Below, one piece after another: positions 7,585 through 16,563 of a DNA stretch of 64,000 nucleotides. Numbering within the stretch: the stretch's first letter is position 1; every line of letters starts with the position of its first letter. The notes beneath the pieces were generated by a model. It was not told the DNA's origin. It saw only the letters and a program-made list of their open reading frames with translations, and ran no database searches. The translations under genes were made by a program, and so were the position numbers. Source of the stretch: Nocardioides glacieisoli (GTDB lineage: Bacteria; Actinomycetota; Actinomycetes; Propionibacteriales; Nocardioidaceae); assembly GCF_004137245.1 (NCBI RefSeq), contig NZ_SDWS01000009.1, positions 62,001 to 126,000 on the forward strand, read 5' to 3'.

Positions 7585-8073
7585 TCAGTGGGCCAGGGCA
7601 CCCGGGACGACCGGCGGCAGCACCGACCACGGGAAGTCGATCCACTGCTCCGTGCGTCGCCCCGCGTAGTCGGGCTTGATGACCGACTGCGGCTTCTCGT
7701 AGATGACGACGGTGCGCGCCTCGGCGACGTGGCCCTCGCAGAACTCGTGCACGAGCTCGAGGGTCCGGCCGGTGTCGGCGACGTCATCGGCGATCAGCAC
7801 CTTCAGCCCCGACAGGTCCACCCGCGCGGGCGTCGGCGGCAGCATGATCGGGACGTCGAGACGCTGGTCGACGCCGGTGTAGAACTCGACGTTGATCACC
7901 GACAGGTTCTTCACGCCCAGGGCGTAGCCGAGACCCATGCCGAGGGCGAGCCCGCCGCGGGCAATCGACAGGATCATGTCGGGCACGAAGCCGGAGTCCG
8001 CCACCTCCTGCGCCAGCTCGCGGCTGGCGGCGCCGAACATCTCGTACGTCAGGACCTCGCGTTCGCTGCTCAC
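7585..8073 (-). CDS. Phosphoribosyltransferase (purine salvage type)
   Basis: This 162-residue cytosolic enzyme has the type I PRTase fold. The PRPP-binding motif VLIADDVADTGRT is at 92-104, and ILSIARGGLALG (34-45) forms the pyrophosphate loop. Sequences of this size and shape include xanthine/hypoxanthine-guanine phosphoribosyltransferases, which make nucleoside monophosphates from free bases and PRPP. The base specificity cannot be read from the sequence. It starts the minus-strand run that continues through GNAT, PPK2 and the HipA-like kinase. The start codon GTG lies at 8071-8073. Confidence 0.85.
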   Translation of the reverse strand: MSSEREVLTYEMFGAASRELAQEVADSGFVPDMILSIARGGLALGMGLGYALGVKNLSVINVEFYTGVDQRLDVPIMLPPTPARVDLSGLKVLIADDVADTGRTLELVHEFCEGHVAEARTVVIYEKPQSVIKPDYAGRRTEQWIDFPWSVLPPVVPGALAH

Positions 8074-8118
8074 AGGGCCTATCCCACCAGAGGCCCGCGG
8101 GGCGTCGGAAGGGGTGGT

Positions 8119-8835
8119 TCAGAAGTCGGGGTGCGGCTCGTCGAGCTCCTCGTCCTGCTCGCCCAGTGCCTCCCGCACGACCGAGAAGGCCAGCCCGGCG
8201 GCGTACCCCTTGCGGGCCAGCATCCCGGCCAGCCGCCGGGTCGCGACCTGGCGGTCGAGGGTGGCCATCGAGCGCATCTTCTTGTCGACCAGGGCCCGTG
8301 CGGCGGCTCGCTGATCGTCCTCGTCGATCTGCTCGAGCGCCTCCTTGGCCTCCTCGTCGCCAACGCCCTTGCGCCGCAGCTCCTGCGCCAGCGCGCGAGG
8401 CGCCAACCCGCGGCTGCGGTGCCGGCTCTCCACCCACTGGCGGGCGTAGGCCGAGTCGTCGATCAGCCCGACCTCGGTGAACCGGTCGAGCAGCTCGGTC
8501 GCGACCTCGTCGGGCACCTCGCGCTTGGCCAGCTTGTCGGCGAGCTCCTTGCGGGTGCGCGCCTGACCGGTCAGGGAGTCGAGCACGATGGTGCGCGCCA
8601 CACCCTCGGGGTCGGCCTGCACCTCGGCGGCGGCTGCCGCCTGGCGCGCCTCCCTCGCCTCGGCGCGCTCGGCGAAGGACTTCGTGCGACTGCGTCCGCC
8701 GCGCTTCTTCTGACGCCGCTCGGTCGGTGGCGACGTCGCGGTGTGGGGCGTGGATGGGGAGTCCCCCACCCACGCCTTCACACCGAGGCTGACGTCACCG
8801 GCCCAGTCGGGCGGCGGTCGGTTCTCGTCGGTCAT
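8119..8835 (-). CDS. recX: RecX, regulator of RecA
   Basis: The 238-residue protein follows recA by 4 nt. The RecX three-helix repeats start near residue 80 (ARTIVLDSLTGQARTRKELADKL) and include ARQWVESRHRSRGLAPRALAQELRRKG, typical of the family. RecX caps or disassembles RecA filaments and limits recombination and the SOS signal. The N-terminal 75 residues are an added low-complexity, Lys/Arg/Ala-rich extension without clear homology, longer than in E. coli RecX (166 residues) but usual for actinobacteria. Expression is expected from the recA promoters. Confidence 0.92.
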   Translation of the reverse strand: MTDENRPPPDWAGDVSLGVKAWVGDSPSTPHTATSPPTERRQKKRGGRSRTKSFAERAEAREARQAAAAAEVQADPEGVARTIVLDSLTGQARTRKELADKLAKREVPDEVATELLDRFTEVGLIDDSAYARQWVESRHRSRGLAPRALAQELRRKGVGDEEAKEALEQIDEDDQRAAARALVDKKMRSMATLDRQVATRRLAGMLARKGYAAGLAFSVVREALGEQDEELDEPHPDF

Positions 8836-8839
8836 CGAC

Positions 8840-9892
<1,053 letters not shown>

Positions 9893-9934
9893 TGCTGTGT
9901 CCCGTTCTCTCGTCGTTGTGTCGGTACGTCTGCG

Positions 9935-9957
9935 ACGCTAGGGCGAGCCACTGACAG
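9935..9957 (-). promoter_or_regulatory. PafBC-type (RecA-NDp) DNA-damage promoter of recA
   Basis: On the minus strand the sequence is CTGTCAGTGG, 7 nt, then TAGCGT. This matches the RecA-NDp consensus (tTGTCRGTG, spacer, TAnnnT) of the LexA-independent mycobacterial recA promoter with the same spacing, which is recognised by PafBC. The hexamer TAGCGT is the -10 element, placing the transcript start about 35 nt before the recA ATG. Confidence 0.85.
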
Positions 9958-10027
9958 TCCCTGATCAGGACCGTCGGATGCTGTGGACAACCTCGCCCGG
10001 CGTCGTACCTGTGGACGCACAGTAGCC

Positions 10028-10041
10028 CGAACAGGTGTTCG
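10028..10041. promoter_or_regulatory. LexA (SOS) box upstream of recA
   Basis: CGAACAGGTGTTCG is a palindrome apart from its central two bases and fits the actinobacterial SOS box CGAAC-N4-GTTCG. It lies 136 nt before the recA start and upstream of the PafBC-type promoter, as in mycobacteria. It should confer LexA repression on a distal recA promoter. Confidence 0.9.
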
Positions 10042-10099
10042 ACACGACGTTCGAGCACGGCGTGTCGCGGGCGTGTTGCGCGGGAGTCGGTGCGGGCCC

Positions 10100-11365
10100 T
10101 CAGGAGTGCCGACGGGTGACCCGGCCGGCCGCCACGACCGTGCCCGCGAGCAGCGCCGCGAAGGCGGCGAGGGCGGAGTAGCCCAGCACTCCGACGATCA
10201 CCCCGGCCAGCGCGCCGCCGCCGGCGGCGGTGAGGGCCATCGCCATGTCGGAGGTGCCCTGCACGTCGGTGCGGGCGGCGATCGGGGTGCGGTCGGCGAT
10301 GACCGTCGAGGCAGCCACCGTCGCGCACGACCAGCCCAGGCCGAGCAGGAAGAGCCCGGTGGTGATCTGCCACGACGAGCCCTCGGGCGAGAGCCCGCAC
10401 AGCGCGAGCGAGACCAGCAGCACCACTCCCCCGGTCACCAGGACGGCTGAGCGGCCGAACCGGTCGGCGGCCCACCCGACGATGGGTGAGAAGGCGAACA
10501 TGCCGGCGACGTGGATCGAGATGACGAAGCCGATGACCTCGAGGTGTGCCCCGCCGTGCTCCATGTGGAGCGGCGTCATGATCATCACCGTCACCATCGC
10601 CGCGTGCGCGCACGCCATCGCGACGACCGCGGCACCGACGGCCGGCACCTCGCGCACGACCTCCAGGAAGGTCGCCCACGACCGGCCGCGCGGCTGGGGG
10701 CCGACGGTCGGCGAGACGCCCGCCGCGGCCTGCGCCAGGAGGAGCGGGTCGGGGCGCAGCCGCCACCACACCCAGCCCGCGGTGAGGACGAGCACCACGG
10801 CGCCTATGGCGAAGCCTCCGGTCAGCTCCGGGATGCCCAGGGACCGCCCGGTCGATCCGCCGACGCCGACGAGGTTGGGCCCGGCCACGGCGCCGATCGT
10901 GCTCGCCCACACGACGAGGGACAGCGACCGCGCGCGGTGCTCCTCGGTCGCGAGGTCGGTCGCGGCGTAGCGCGACCCGGTGTTGACGGCGGTGGTCGCC
11001 CCCAGGAGCAGCGAGCCGAGCAGCAGGACGAGCATCGAGCCGATGACACCTGCGACGACCGCGAGCACGGCGCCGGTCGCGCCCATCAGGTAGCCGGCGA
11101 CGAGCCCGACGCGACGTCCACGCCGTCCCATCACCCGCGCCAGGCCGTAGGCCGTGGCAGCCGTCCCGAGCACCTGGAAGGTCTGCGCGAGCCCGGCCAT
11201 CGTGTCGCTGCCGGAGATGTCGCGGGCGAGCAGCGAGGAGGTGGTGACGCCGATCGTCACCCCGACGGCGCCGACCGCCTGCGAGACCAGGAGCGTGCGC
11301 ACGGTGTGGCGCTGGACGACCCCGAGGTCGACGTCGGTGGTCACCGGCGGGACGGCGCCGCTCAC
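10100..11365 (-). CDS. Major facilitator superfamily transporter
   Basis: The 421-residue membrane protein has about 12 hydrophobic helices, beginning LLVSQAVGAVGVTIGVTTSSLLARDI. The MFS loop 2-3 signature is recognisable in GLARVMGRRGRRVGLVAGYLMG. The fold is typical of drug:H+ antiporter-like exporters, but no substrate-specific motif is seen. GTG at 11365 overlaps the DUF3046 stop (GTGA), so it is translationally coupled to that gene. It separates DUF3046 from recA, which are close neighbours in mycobacteria. A weak stem (CGACACG 10040-10046 with CGTGTCG 10061-10067) lies downstream. Confidence 0.87.
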   Translation of the reverse strand: MSGAVPPVTTDVDLGVVQRHTVRTLLVSQAVGAVGVTIGVTTSSLLARDISGSDTMAGLAQTFQVLGTAATAYGLARVMGRRGRRVGLVAGYLMGATGAVLAVVAGVIGSMLVLLLGSLLLGATTAVNTGSRYAATDLATEEHRARSLSLVVWASTIGAVAGPNLVGVGGSTGRSLGIPELTGGFAIGAVVLVLTAGWVWWRLRPDPLLLAQAAAGVSPTVGPQPRGRSWATFLEVVREVPAVGAAVVAMACAHAAMVTVMIMTPLHMEHGGAHLEVIGFVISIHVAGMFAFSPIVGWAADRFGRSAVLVTGGVVLLVSLALCGLSPEGSSWQITTGLFLLGLGWSCATVAASTVIADRTPIAARTDVQGTSDMAMALTAAGGGALAGVIVGVLGYSALAAFAALLAGTVVAAGRVTRRHS

Positions 11366-11556
11366 CGCTCGCTCTCCGGCAGCTCCAGCTGGCGGCGGAC
11401 CGCTGCCCAGACCTGCTTCGGCGGCATGCCCGCGTCGAGCGCCTCGCGCGTGGTGAGGCCGTCGAGGTCGCGCACGACCGTCAGCTCGGCCCACGTGCGC
11501 GAGTAGCTGCGGCCGAGCGCCTCGTCGAGCCGCGTCCAGAACTCCGTGTGCCTCAC
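11362..11556 (-). CDS. DUF3046 small conserved protein
   Basis: The 64-residue protein (start GTG) reads RHTEFWTRLDEALG, then YSRTWAELTVVRDL and WAAVRRQLELPESER, which is the DUF3046 pattern. This actinobacterial family sits next to recA/recX in many genomes (Rv2738c in M. tuberculosis). It is small, soluble and probably helical, with no catalytic motif. The recurrent link to recA suggests a DNA-damage or housekeeping role, but none is established. It is coupled by 4-nt overlaps to both neighbours. Confidence 0.88.
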   Translation of the reverse strand: MRHTEFWTRLDEALGRSYSRTWAELTVVRDLDGLTTREALDAGMPPKQVWAAVRRQLELPESER

Positions 11557-12176
11557 GAGGACACCTCATCACGGACCGCCGACAGCTCGATCCAGGTCTC
11601 CCCGCGGGAGCCCGCGACGCCCGACCGGGCGGCCACGTCGGTCCACCCCGCGGCGGCGACCACGGGCGACACCTCGTCGGCCCGCCAGTAGGTGAAGTGG
11701 CGCGGGCGGGTGATCGAGCCGTGGGTGGACCAGCCGTCCCCGTCCCCCTCCTTGAGCGAGACGCGCAGCACTCCGCCTCCGCGGGTGACCTCCGCGAGCC
11801 GGGCGAGCACGGTCGGCAGGTCGTCGCGCCGCACGTGCAGCAGCGACGCGTTGGCCCACACCGCGTCGTAGGGTCCGGCCGGCGACGAGATGTCGTCGAC
11901 GAGCGGGTCGAGCAGGTCGCACCCGACACCCTGCGCGCGGAGCAGGTCGACGAAGCCCGGGGTGATGTCCGTGCGTCGCACGCGGAGGCCGAGCGACTCC
12001 ATCAGCCGCGCGTCACGCCCGCCCCCCGAGCCGATCTCCAGCACCCGGGCACCCGGCCCCAGCAGCTCGGCGAACGCCTCGATGTCGGCACGGACCGAGT
12101 CGGGCACCGCTGGTCCGTTGGCGGCGTACGCCTCCGCGTCGAGATCGTAGGCACGGACCGTCTCGTCCGTGCTCAC
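11553..12176 (-). CDS. Class I SAM-dependent methyltransferase
   Basis: The 207-residue protein has a Rossmann-type methyltransferase core. Motif I VLEIGSGGGRDA is at 45-56, LRVRRTDITPGFVDLLRAQG holds the acidic residue of motif II, and YDAVWANASLLHV is the motif IV/post-I region. GTG at 12176 was chosen because it lies 7 nt after the preceding stop and opens with an ordinary N-terminal helix. The substrate is unknown. It is coupled to DUF3046 by a GTGA overlap. Confidence 0.84.
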   Translation of the reverse strand: MSTDETVRAYDLDAEAYAANGPAVPDSVRADIEAFAELLGPGARVLEIGSGGGRDARLMESLGLRVRRTDITPGFVDLLRAQGVGCDLLDPLVDDISSPAGPYDAVWANASLLHVRRDDLPTVLARLAEVTRGGGVLRVSLKEGDGDGWSTHGSITRPRHFTYWRADEVSPVVAAAGWTDVAARSGVAGSRGETWIELSAVRDEVSS

Positions 12177-12183
12177 CTGGCGC

Positions 12184-12720
12184 TCACCCGGCGCCCACGT
12201 CGTGCAGGTGGTGGACGACGTCGTGCAGGTGGTAGCTGCCGACCGTCTCGACGGTGAAGTGGTCGCCGTTCGAGCGCACCCCGGGGCGGTCCTTCGTGGC
12301 ATCGGTGACGCCCGCGTAGACGCCGGCGACGGTGCCCGCGGCCTCGATCAGCTCGACCGCGACGGTGGTGGCGTCCTGGCTGCCGTAGTCGCCCTCGACG
12401 GCTGTCGCGTCCTGGTCCCAGTTGGCGAAGGTCGGCTCGTCCTCGTCCAGCATCGCCCGGAGCCGCTGCGCGAAGAGGACGTGCACGTCGCGGACGTGGC
12501 AGCCGTACTCGAGCGGCGACCACACGTCGGGCGCGGGCCGCACGCCGACGTCACCGCGCGCCAGCACCTCCGACCACGTCATCGCGGTGTCGTGGACCAG
12601 GCGCGGCAGGTCGCCGAGCCCCTGCGCCGACGGGGCGAAGCCGCAGTCGGGGCACGGTCGCTCGAGCACCCAGGTCCAGTCCTTGGTGTCCGGGACGATC
12701 GCGTCGGGTGCAGCGCTCAT
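12184..12720 (-). CDS. DinB-fold protein with N-terminal CPDC motif
   Basis: The 178-residue protein begins DTKDWTWVLERPCPDCGF (11-28), a hallmark of an actinobacterial DinB-family subgroup. WSPLEYGCHVRDVHVLFAQR and HLHDVVHHLHDV supply the three His positions expected of the DinB metal site. Relatives in this superfamily include mycothiol- and bacillithiol-dependent transferases, so a thiol-dependent reaction is possible but unproven. ATG at 12720 was preferred over ATG at 12729 because homologous sequence starts just after it. It is divergent from the next gene across only 43 nt. Confidence 0.8.
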   Translation of the reverse strand: MSAAPDAIVPDTKDWTWVLERPCPDCGFAPSAQGLGDLPRLVHDTAMTWSEVLARGDVGVRPAPDVWSPLEYGCHVRDVHVLFAQRLRAMLDEDEPTFANWDQDATAVEGDYGSQDATTVAVELIEAAGTVAGVYAGVTDATKDRPGVRSNGDHFTVETVGSYHLHDVVHHLHDVGAG

Positions 12721-12763
12721 GGCCGCCATCCAACCAGCCCCGGCATCGGGGACAATCGGTGGA

Positions 12764-13252
12764 ATGGACATCCGTCGCGCACTTCCTGCCGACCTGCCCG
12801 CAGTCTCCGACATCTACGGTCGCGAGGCCCGCGAGGGCCACGCCACCTTCGACGTCGAGCCGCGGCCGATGGCCCTGTGGGAGGAGAAGCTGGCGGCGAG
12901 CGGACCCGGTGAACACTTTCTCGTCGCCGAGCACGAGGGCGAGGTCATCGGTCACGCCGGCGCGACGTCGTACCGCCCCAAGCCCGCCTATCGCCACACC
13001 CGCGAGAGCTGGGTCTACGTCGCGCCCGGCCACCAGGGCCTCGGCACCGGCCGCGCGCTGTACGACGCCCTCCTCACGCTGCTCGCCGACGACGACGTGC
13101 ACCTCGTCGTGGCCGGCGTCGCCCTGCCCAACGACGCGAGCCTGGCGCTGCACCGCGCGGTCGGCTTCGAGGAGGTCGGCACGATGCGGGAGGTCGGCCG
13201 CAAGTTCGACCGGTGGATCGACCTGGTGTGGCTGCAGAAGGTGCTGGCCTGA
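12764..13252 (+). CDS. GNAT acetyltransferase, phosphinothricin/methionine sulfoximine acetyltransferase-like
   Basis: The 162-residue protein is a single GNAT domain. It starts IRRALPADLPAVSDIYGREA, and the acetyl-CoA motif is VYVAPGHQGLGTGRALYDAL. GFEEVGTMREVGRKFDRWIDLVW-type endings are typical of the PAT/MnaT group, which acetylates amino-acid analogues such as methionine sulfoximine. The exact substrate is not known. A -10-like GACAAT (12751-12756) lies 7 nt before the ATG. The stop is one base from the stop of the convergent acyl-CoA ligase gene. Confidence 0.86.
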   Translation: MDIRRALPADLPAVSDIYGREAREGHATFDVEPRPMALWEEKLAASGPGEHFLVAEHEGEVIGHAGATSYRPKPAYRHTRESWVYVAPGHQGLGTGRALYDALLTLLADDDVHLVVAGVALPNDASLALHRAVGFEEVGTMREVGRKFDRWIDLVWLQKVLA

Positions 13253-13253
13253 C

Positions 13254-14870
13254 TCAGGCCAGCCCGAGCTCGCGGGTCGACACCTCGCGCATCTCGACCT
13301 TGCGCACCTTGCCGGTCACCGTCATCGGGAACTCCTCGACGACCATCACGTAGCGCGGGATCTTGTAGTGCGCCAGCCTGCCGTCGGCGTACGCCCGCAC
13401 CCCCGCCGCGTCGAGCGGCGCGGTGCCCGGTCGCATCCGCAGCCACGCGCACAGCTCCTCGCCGTACTTCGCGTCCGGAACGCCGACGACCTGCACGTCC
13501 TCGATGTCGGGGTGCGTGTAGAGGAACTCCTCGATCTCGCGCGGGTAGATGTTCTCCCCGCCGCGGATCACCATGTCCTTGATCCGCCCGGTGATCCGCA
13601 CGTAGCCCTCGTCGTCCATCACCCCGAGGTCGCCGGTGTGCATCCAGCCGTCGGCGTCGACCGCCTCGGCGGTCTTCTCCTGGTCGTCCCAGTAGCCGAG
13701 CATCACCGAGTACCCGCGGGTGCAGAACTCCCCCGCCTCGCCGCGCGGCAGCGTGTCCCCGCTGACCGGGTCGACGATCTTGACCTCGAGGTGCGGGGCG
13801 ACCCGGCCGACGGTGCCGACCTTGCGCTCGAGCGAGTCGTCGGGGTGGGTCTGCGTCGACACCGGCGAGGTCTCGGTCATGCCGTAGGCGATCGTCATCT
13901 CGTCGATCCCGGCGTCGATGAGCTTCTTCATCATCTCCTCCGGGCACGGCGAGCCCGCCATGATCCCGGTGCGCACGCTGCCCAGGTCGTACGACGCCAG
14001 GTCGGGCAGTGCCCACTCCGCGATGAACATCGTCGGTACGCCGTAGAGCGAGGTGCACCGCTCGTCGGACACGGCACGCAGGGTGAGGGCCGGGTCGAAG
14101 CCGGGCGCCGGGATCACCATCGTGGCGCCGTGGCTGGTGCACGCGAGGTTGCCCATCACCATCCCGAAGCAGTGGTAGAAGGGCACCGGGATGCAGACCC
14201 GGTCCTCCTCGGTGTAGCGGCAGGCCTCGCCGACGAGGTAGCCGTTGTTGAGGATGTTGCGGTGGCTGAGGGTCGCGCCCTTCGGGAAGCCGGTGGTGCC
14301 GGAGGTGTACTGGATGTTGATCGGGTCGTGCGCGTCCAGCGACGCCGACCGTGCACGGAGGTCGTCCTCGGAGACGCCCGACCCGTCGGCCAGCAGGCCG
14401 GCCCAGCTGTGCTCGTCGTCGAGGTGGACGACCCGCTGGAGGGTGTCGAGCTGGTCGGCGGTCTCCTGGATCATCGCGCGGTAGTCACTCGTCCTGAACG
14501 ACGTCGCGCTGACCAGCATCCGCATGCCGCTCTGGTTCACGACGTAGGCGAGCTCGTGGGTGCGGTAGGACGGGTTGACGTTGACCAGGACGGCGCCGAC
14601 CTTGGCCGTGGCGAGCTGCACGAGGGTCCACTCGGCGCTGTTGGGTCCGTAGATCCCGACCCGGTCGCCCTTCTCGATGCCCGCGCCGATCAGTCCGCGA
14701 GCGACGGTGTCGACGTCGCGGTCGAGCTCGGCCCACGTCCAGCGGCGACCGCTCGCGCACTCGACCAGCGCCTCGCGGTCGGCGTACGACGCCACCGTCC
14801 GCTCGAGGTTGGCTCCGATCGTCTCCTCCAGCAGCGCCGGTGTGGTCTCGCCCTGTGCGTAGGAGTCCAT
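13254..14870 (-). CDS. AMP-forming fatty acyl-CoA synthetase
   Basis: The 538-residue enzyme activates a carboxylic acid with ATP and joins it to CoA. The phosphate loop YTSGTTGFPKG is at 188-198, followed by the YGMTETSP motif, the hinge GRIKDMVIRGGENIYP and the C-terminal catalytic Lys in VTGKVRKVEM. It belongs to the ACSF2/FadD35-like medium-chain group; the chain length preferred cannot be read. ATG at 14870 is preceded by TAGGTT and 6 nt, a leaderless promoter layout. It ends one base from the convergent GNAT gene. Confidence 0.9.
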   Translation of the reverse strand: MDSYAQGETTPALLEETIGANLERTVASYADREALVECASGRRWTWAELDRDVDTVARGLIGAGIEKGDRVGIYGPNSAEWTLVQLATAKVGAVLVNVNPSYRTHELAYVVNQSGMRMLVSATSFRTSDYRAMIQETADQLDTLQRVVHLDDEHSWAGLLADGSGVSEDDLRARSASLDAHDPINIQYTSGTTGFPKGATLSHRNILNNGYLVGEACRYTEEDRVCIPVPFYHCFGMVMGNLACTSHGATMVIPAPGFDPALTLRAVSDERCTSLYGVPTMFIAEWALPDLASYDLGSVRTGIMAGSPCPEEMMKKLIDAGIDEMTIAYGMTETSPVSTQTHPDDSLERKVGTVGRVAPHLEVKIVDPVSGDTLPRGEAGEFCTRGYSVMLGYWDDQEKTAEAVDADGWMHTGDLGVMDDEGYVRITGRIKDMVIRGGENIYPREIEEFLYTHPDIEDVQVVGVPDAKYGEELCAWLRMRPGTAPLDAAGVRAYADGRLAHYKIPRYVMVVEEFPMTVTGKVRKVEMREVSTRELGLA

Positions 14871-14876
14871 CCCGGC

Positions 14877-14882
14877 AACCTA
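14877..14882 (-). promoter_or_regulatory. Leaderless -10 element of the acyl-CoA synthetase gene
   Basis: TAGGTT on the minus strand lies exactly 6 nt before the ATG at 14870, placing the transcript start on or next to the start codon. No ribosome-binding site is present. Confidence 0.6.
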
Positions 14883-14914
14883 GGACGACCCCCGTCGGAT
14901 TGGCTACAGGTTGG

Positions 14915-15721
14915 TCAGGTGAGTAGCAGCGCGTCGAGGCGACGGCGTACGACGAGCAGGCCGACGATGCCCATCACCACGAGGTAGACGACCGACACTC
15001 CCGACTCCCAGGTGACGACGCCGGTGGTGAGCTCGCGGCACAGCACGACGCCGCGGTAGAGCGGGGTGGCCTCGACGACCCACCGCAGCACGCCGTCGCC
15101 GAACGCCTCGACCGGGAAGAACGTCGCCGAGAAGAGGAAGAGCGGCATCTGCGCGAGTGTGATCTTGTCGAAGTCCTGCCACGACTTCATCCACGTCGTC
15201 AGTGCCATGCAGACGGCCGAGAACGCGAAGGCGATCAGGATCGCCGCCGGCAGCGCGAGCACGGCCCACCACGACTCGACCAGTCCCATCGCCACCATCA
15301 CCACGAGGAAGGCCGCGGAGTAGACCGAGCCGCGGATCAGCCCCCAGGCGATCTCTCCGCGGGCGATGTCACCCGTGGTCAGCGGCGTCGCCAGCATCTG
15401 GTCGTAGAGCTTCTCGTACTTGAGCTTGAAGAACACGTTGAACGTCGAGTCGAGCAGCGCACCGTTGAAGGCCGAGGTGGCGAGCATCGCCGGCGCCACG
15501 AACGCGGCGTAGGACACCTGCTCGCCGTGGAACTCGAAGCTGTCGATCAGCTGGCCCACACCGATGCCGATCGAGAAGAGGTAGAGCACGGGCTCGAGGA
15601 AGCCGGTGAGGAAGAGCTTCCAGGCGGACTTGTAGACGATGAAGTTGCGCAGCACGAGGACCCGCGCGGCGTGCACCGGGGTCAGCGGTGCGGGGATCGC
15701 GACCCGGTCGAGGGTGGCCAT
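14915..15721 (-). CDS. ABC-2 type exporter permease (second subunit)
   Basis: The 268-residue membrane protein has about six helices and the ABC-2 pattern of NodJ/DrrB-like permeases: FLEPVLYLFSIGIGVGQ, a long cytoplasmic loop LKYEKLYDQMLATPLTTGDI, and the re-entrant FSATFFPVEAFG segment. It overlaps the upstream permease gene by one base (TGATG). With that permease and the ATPase it forms one heterodimeric exporter. Related systems export polysaccharide, drugs or antibiotics; nothing here identifies the substrate. Confidence 0.88.
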   Translation of the reverse strand: MATLDRVAIPAPLTPVHAARVLVLRNFIVYKSAWKLFLTGFLEPVLYLFSIGIGVGQLIDSFEFHGEQVSYAAFVAPAMLATSAFNGALLDSTFNVFFKLKYEKLYDQMLATPLTTGDIARGEIAWGLIRGSVYSAAFLVVMVAMGLVESWWAVLALPAAILIAFAFSAVCMALTTWMKSWQDFDKITLAQMPLFLFSATFFPVEAFGDGVLRWVVEATPLYRGVVLCRELTTGVVTWESGVSVVYLVVMGIVGLLVVRRRLDALLLT

Positions 15722-16563
15722 CAGACCTCCAGCCGCTTGTCGAGGCCGGTGACCGACCAGCGCCAGCCGACGACGCAGAGGATCACCAGCACGGCGACGT
15801 TGATGCCGGCCAGCGACCAGTCGACGGTGTCGAGGCAGAGCATCCGAGACAGCGAGACGCCGTGCCACAGCGGCGTCAGCCGGGCGACCCACTCGAGCAC
15901 CGGGCCGAGGTTGGTGATCGGGAAGAACGCGCCCGAGAAGAGGGTCAGCGGCAGCACGCCGAGGCGGAAGAGGACGCCGAAGCCCTCCTCGGACCTGAGC
16001 CGCGCGGAGTAGCCGAACGTCAGCAGCGCGAAGGCCGTGCCGACCAGCACCTGCGACAGCCACGCGAGGACCGGGCCCCACCAGCTCTCGAACACCCCGA
16101 AGGGCGCGAGCACGAGCATGAAGACCGCGCACGCGGAGGCCACGCGGAACACCACGAAGGCCACGAACGCGTTGACCAGGTCGCGCACGGCCAGCGGCGT
16201 CGCGAGCTGGGCGAAGAACGTCTTGTGCCACTTGATGGCGCCCATGACGGGGTACGTCGACTCGCTGACCGCGATCGTCATCGCGTGAGCCGCGACCAGG
16301 CCGGGGACGATGAAGGCGAGGTAGGACGTCGCACCCTCGAGCCTGCTGGGGTCGGCGTCGATGAAGCCGCCGAGTAGCACGCCCATGGCGACGACGTAGA
16401 ACAGCGGCGTGGCGAAGGAGCTGATGACTCCGCCGCGCCAGGTGCGCTTGTAGACGGTCAGCCAGTAGTCGTACTGCCGGGCCATGCCCTCCCACGCGGA
16501 GAGCGTGCCGGTGGGCCGGTCCGTGCGGGTCGGTCGTGTCGGTCGCGTCGGGGTGGTCGCCAT
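15721..16563 (-). CDS. ABC-2 type exporter permease (first subunit)
   Basis: The 280-residue paralogue of the next gene starts with a repetitive Thr-Pro-Arg-rich cytoplasmic tail (about 20 residues). Then follow membrane helices including SFATPLFYVVAMGVLLGGF and LTLFSGAFFPITNLGP. The KWHKTFFAQLATPLAVRDL loop corresponds to the ATPase coupling loop. Its start overlaps the ATPase stop (ATGA-type overlap at 16563), so the three genes form one operon in the order ATPase, permease, permease. Confidence 0.88.
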   Translation of the reverse strand: MATTPTRPTRPTRTDRPTGTLSAWEGMARQYDYWLTVYKRTWRGGVISSFATPLFYVVAMGVLLGGFIDADPSRLEGATSYLAFIVPGLVAAHAMTIAVSESTYPVMGAIKWHKTFFAQLATPLAVRDLVNAFVAFVVFRVASACAVFMLVLAPFGVFESWWGPVLAWLSQVLVGTAFALLTFGYSARLRSEEGFGVLFRLGVLPLTLFSGAFFPITNLGPVLEWVARLTPLWHGVSLSRMLCLDTVDWSLAGINVAVLVILCVVGWRWSVTGLDKRLEV

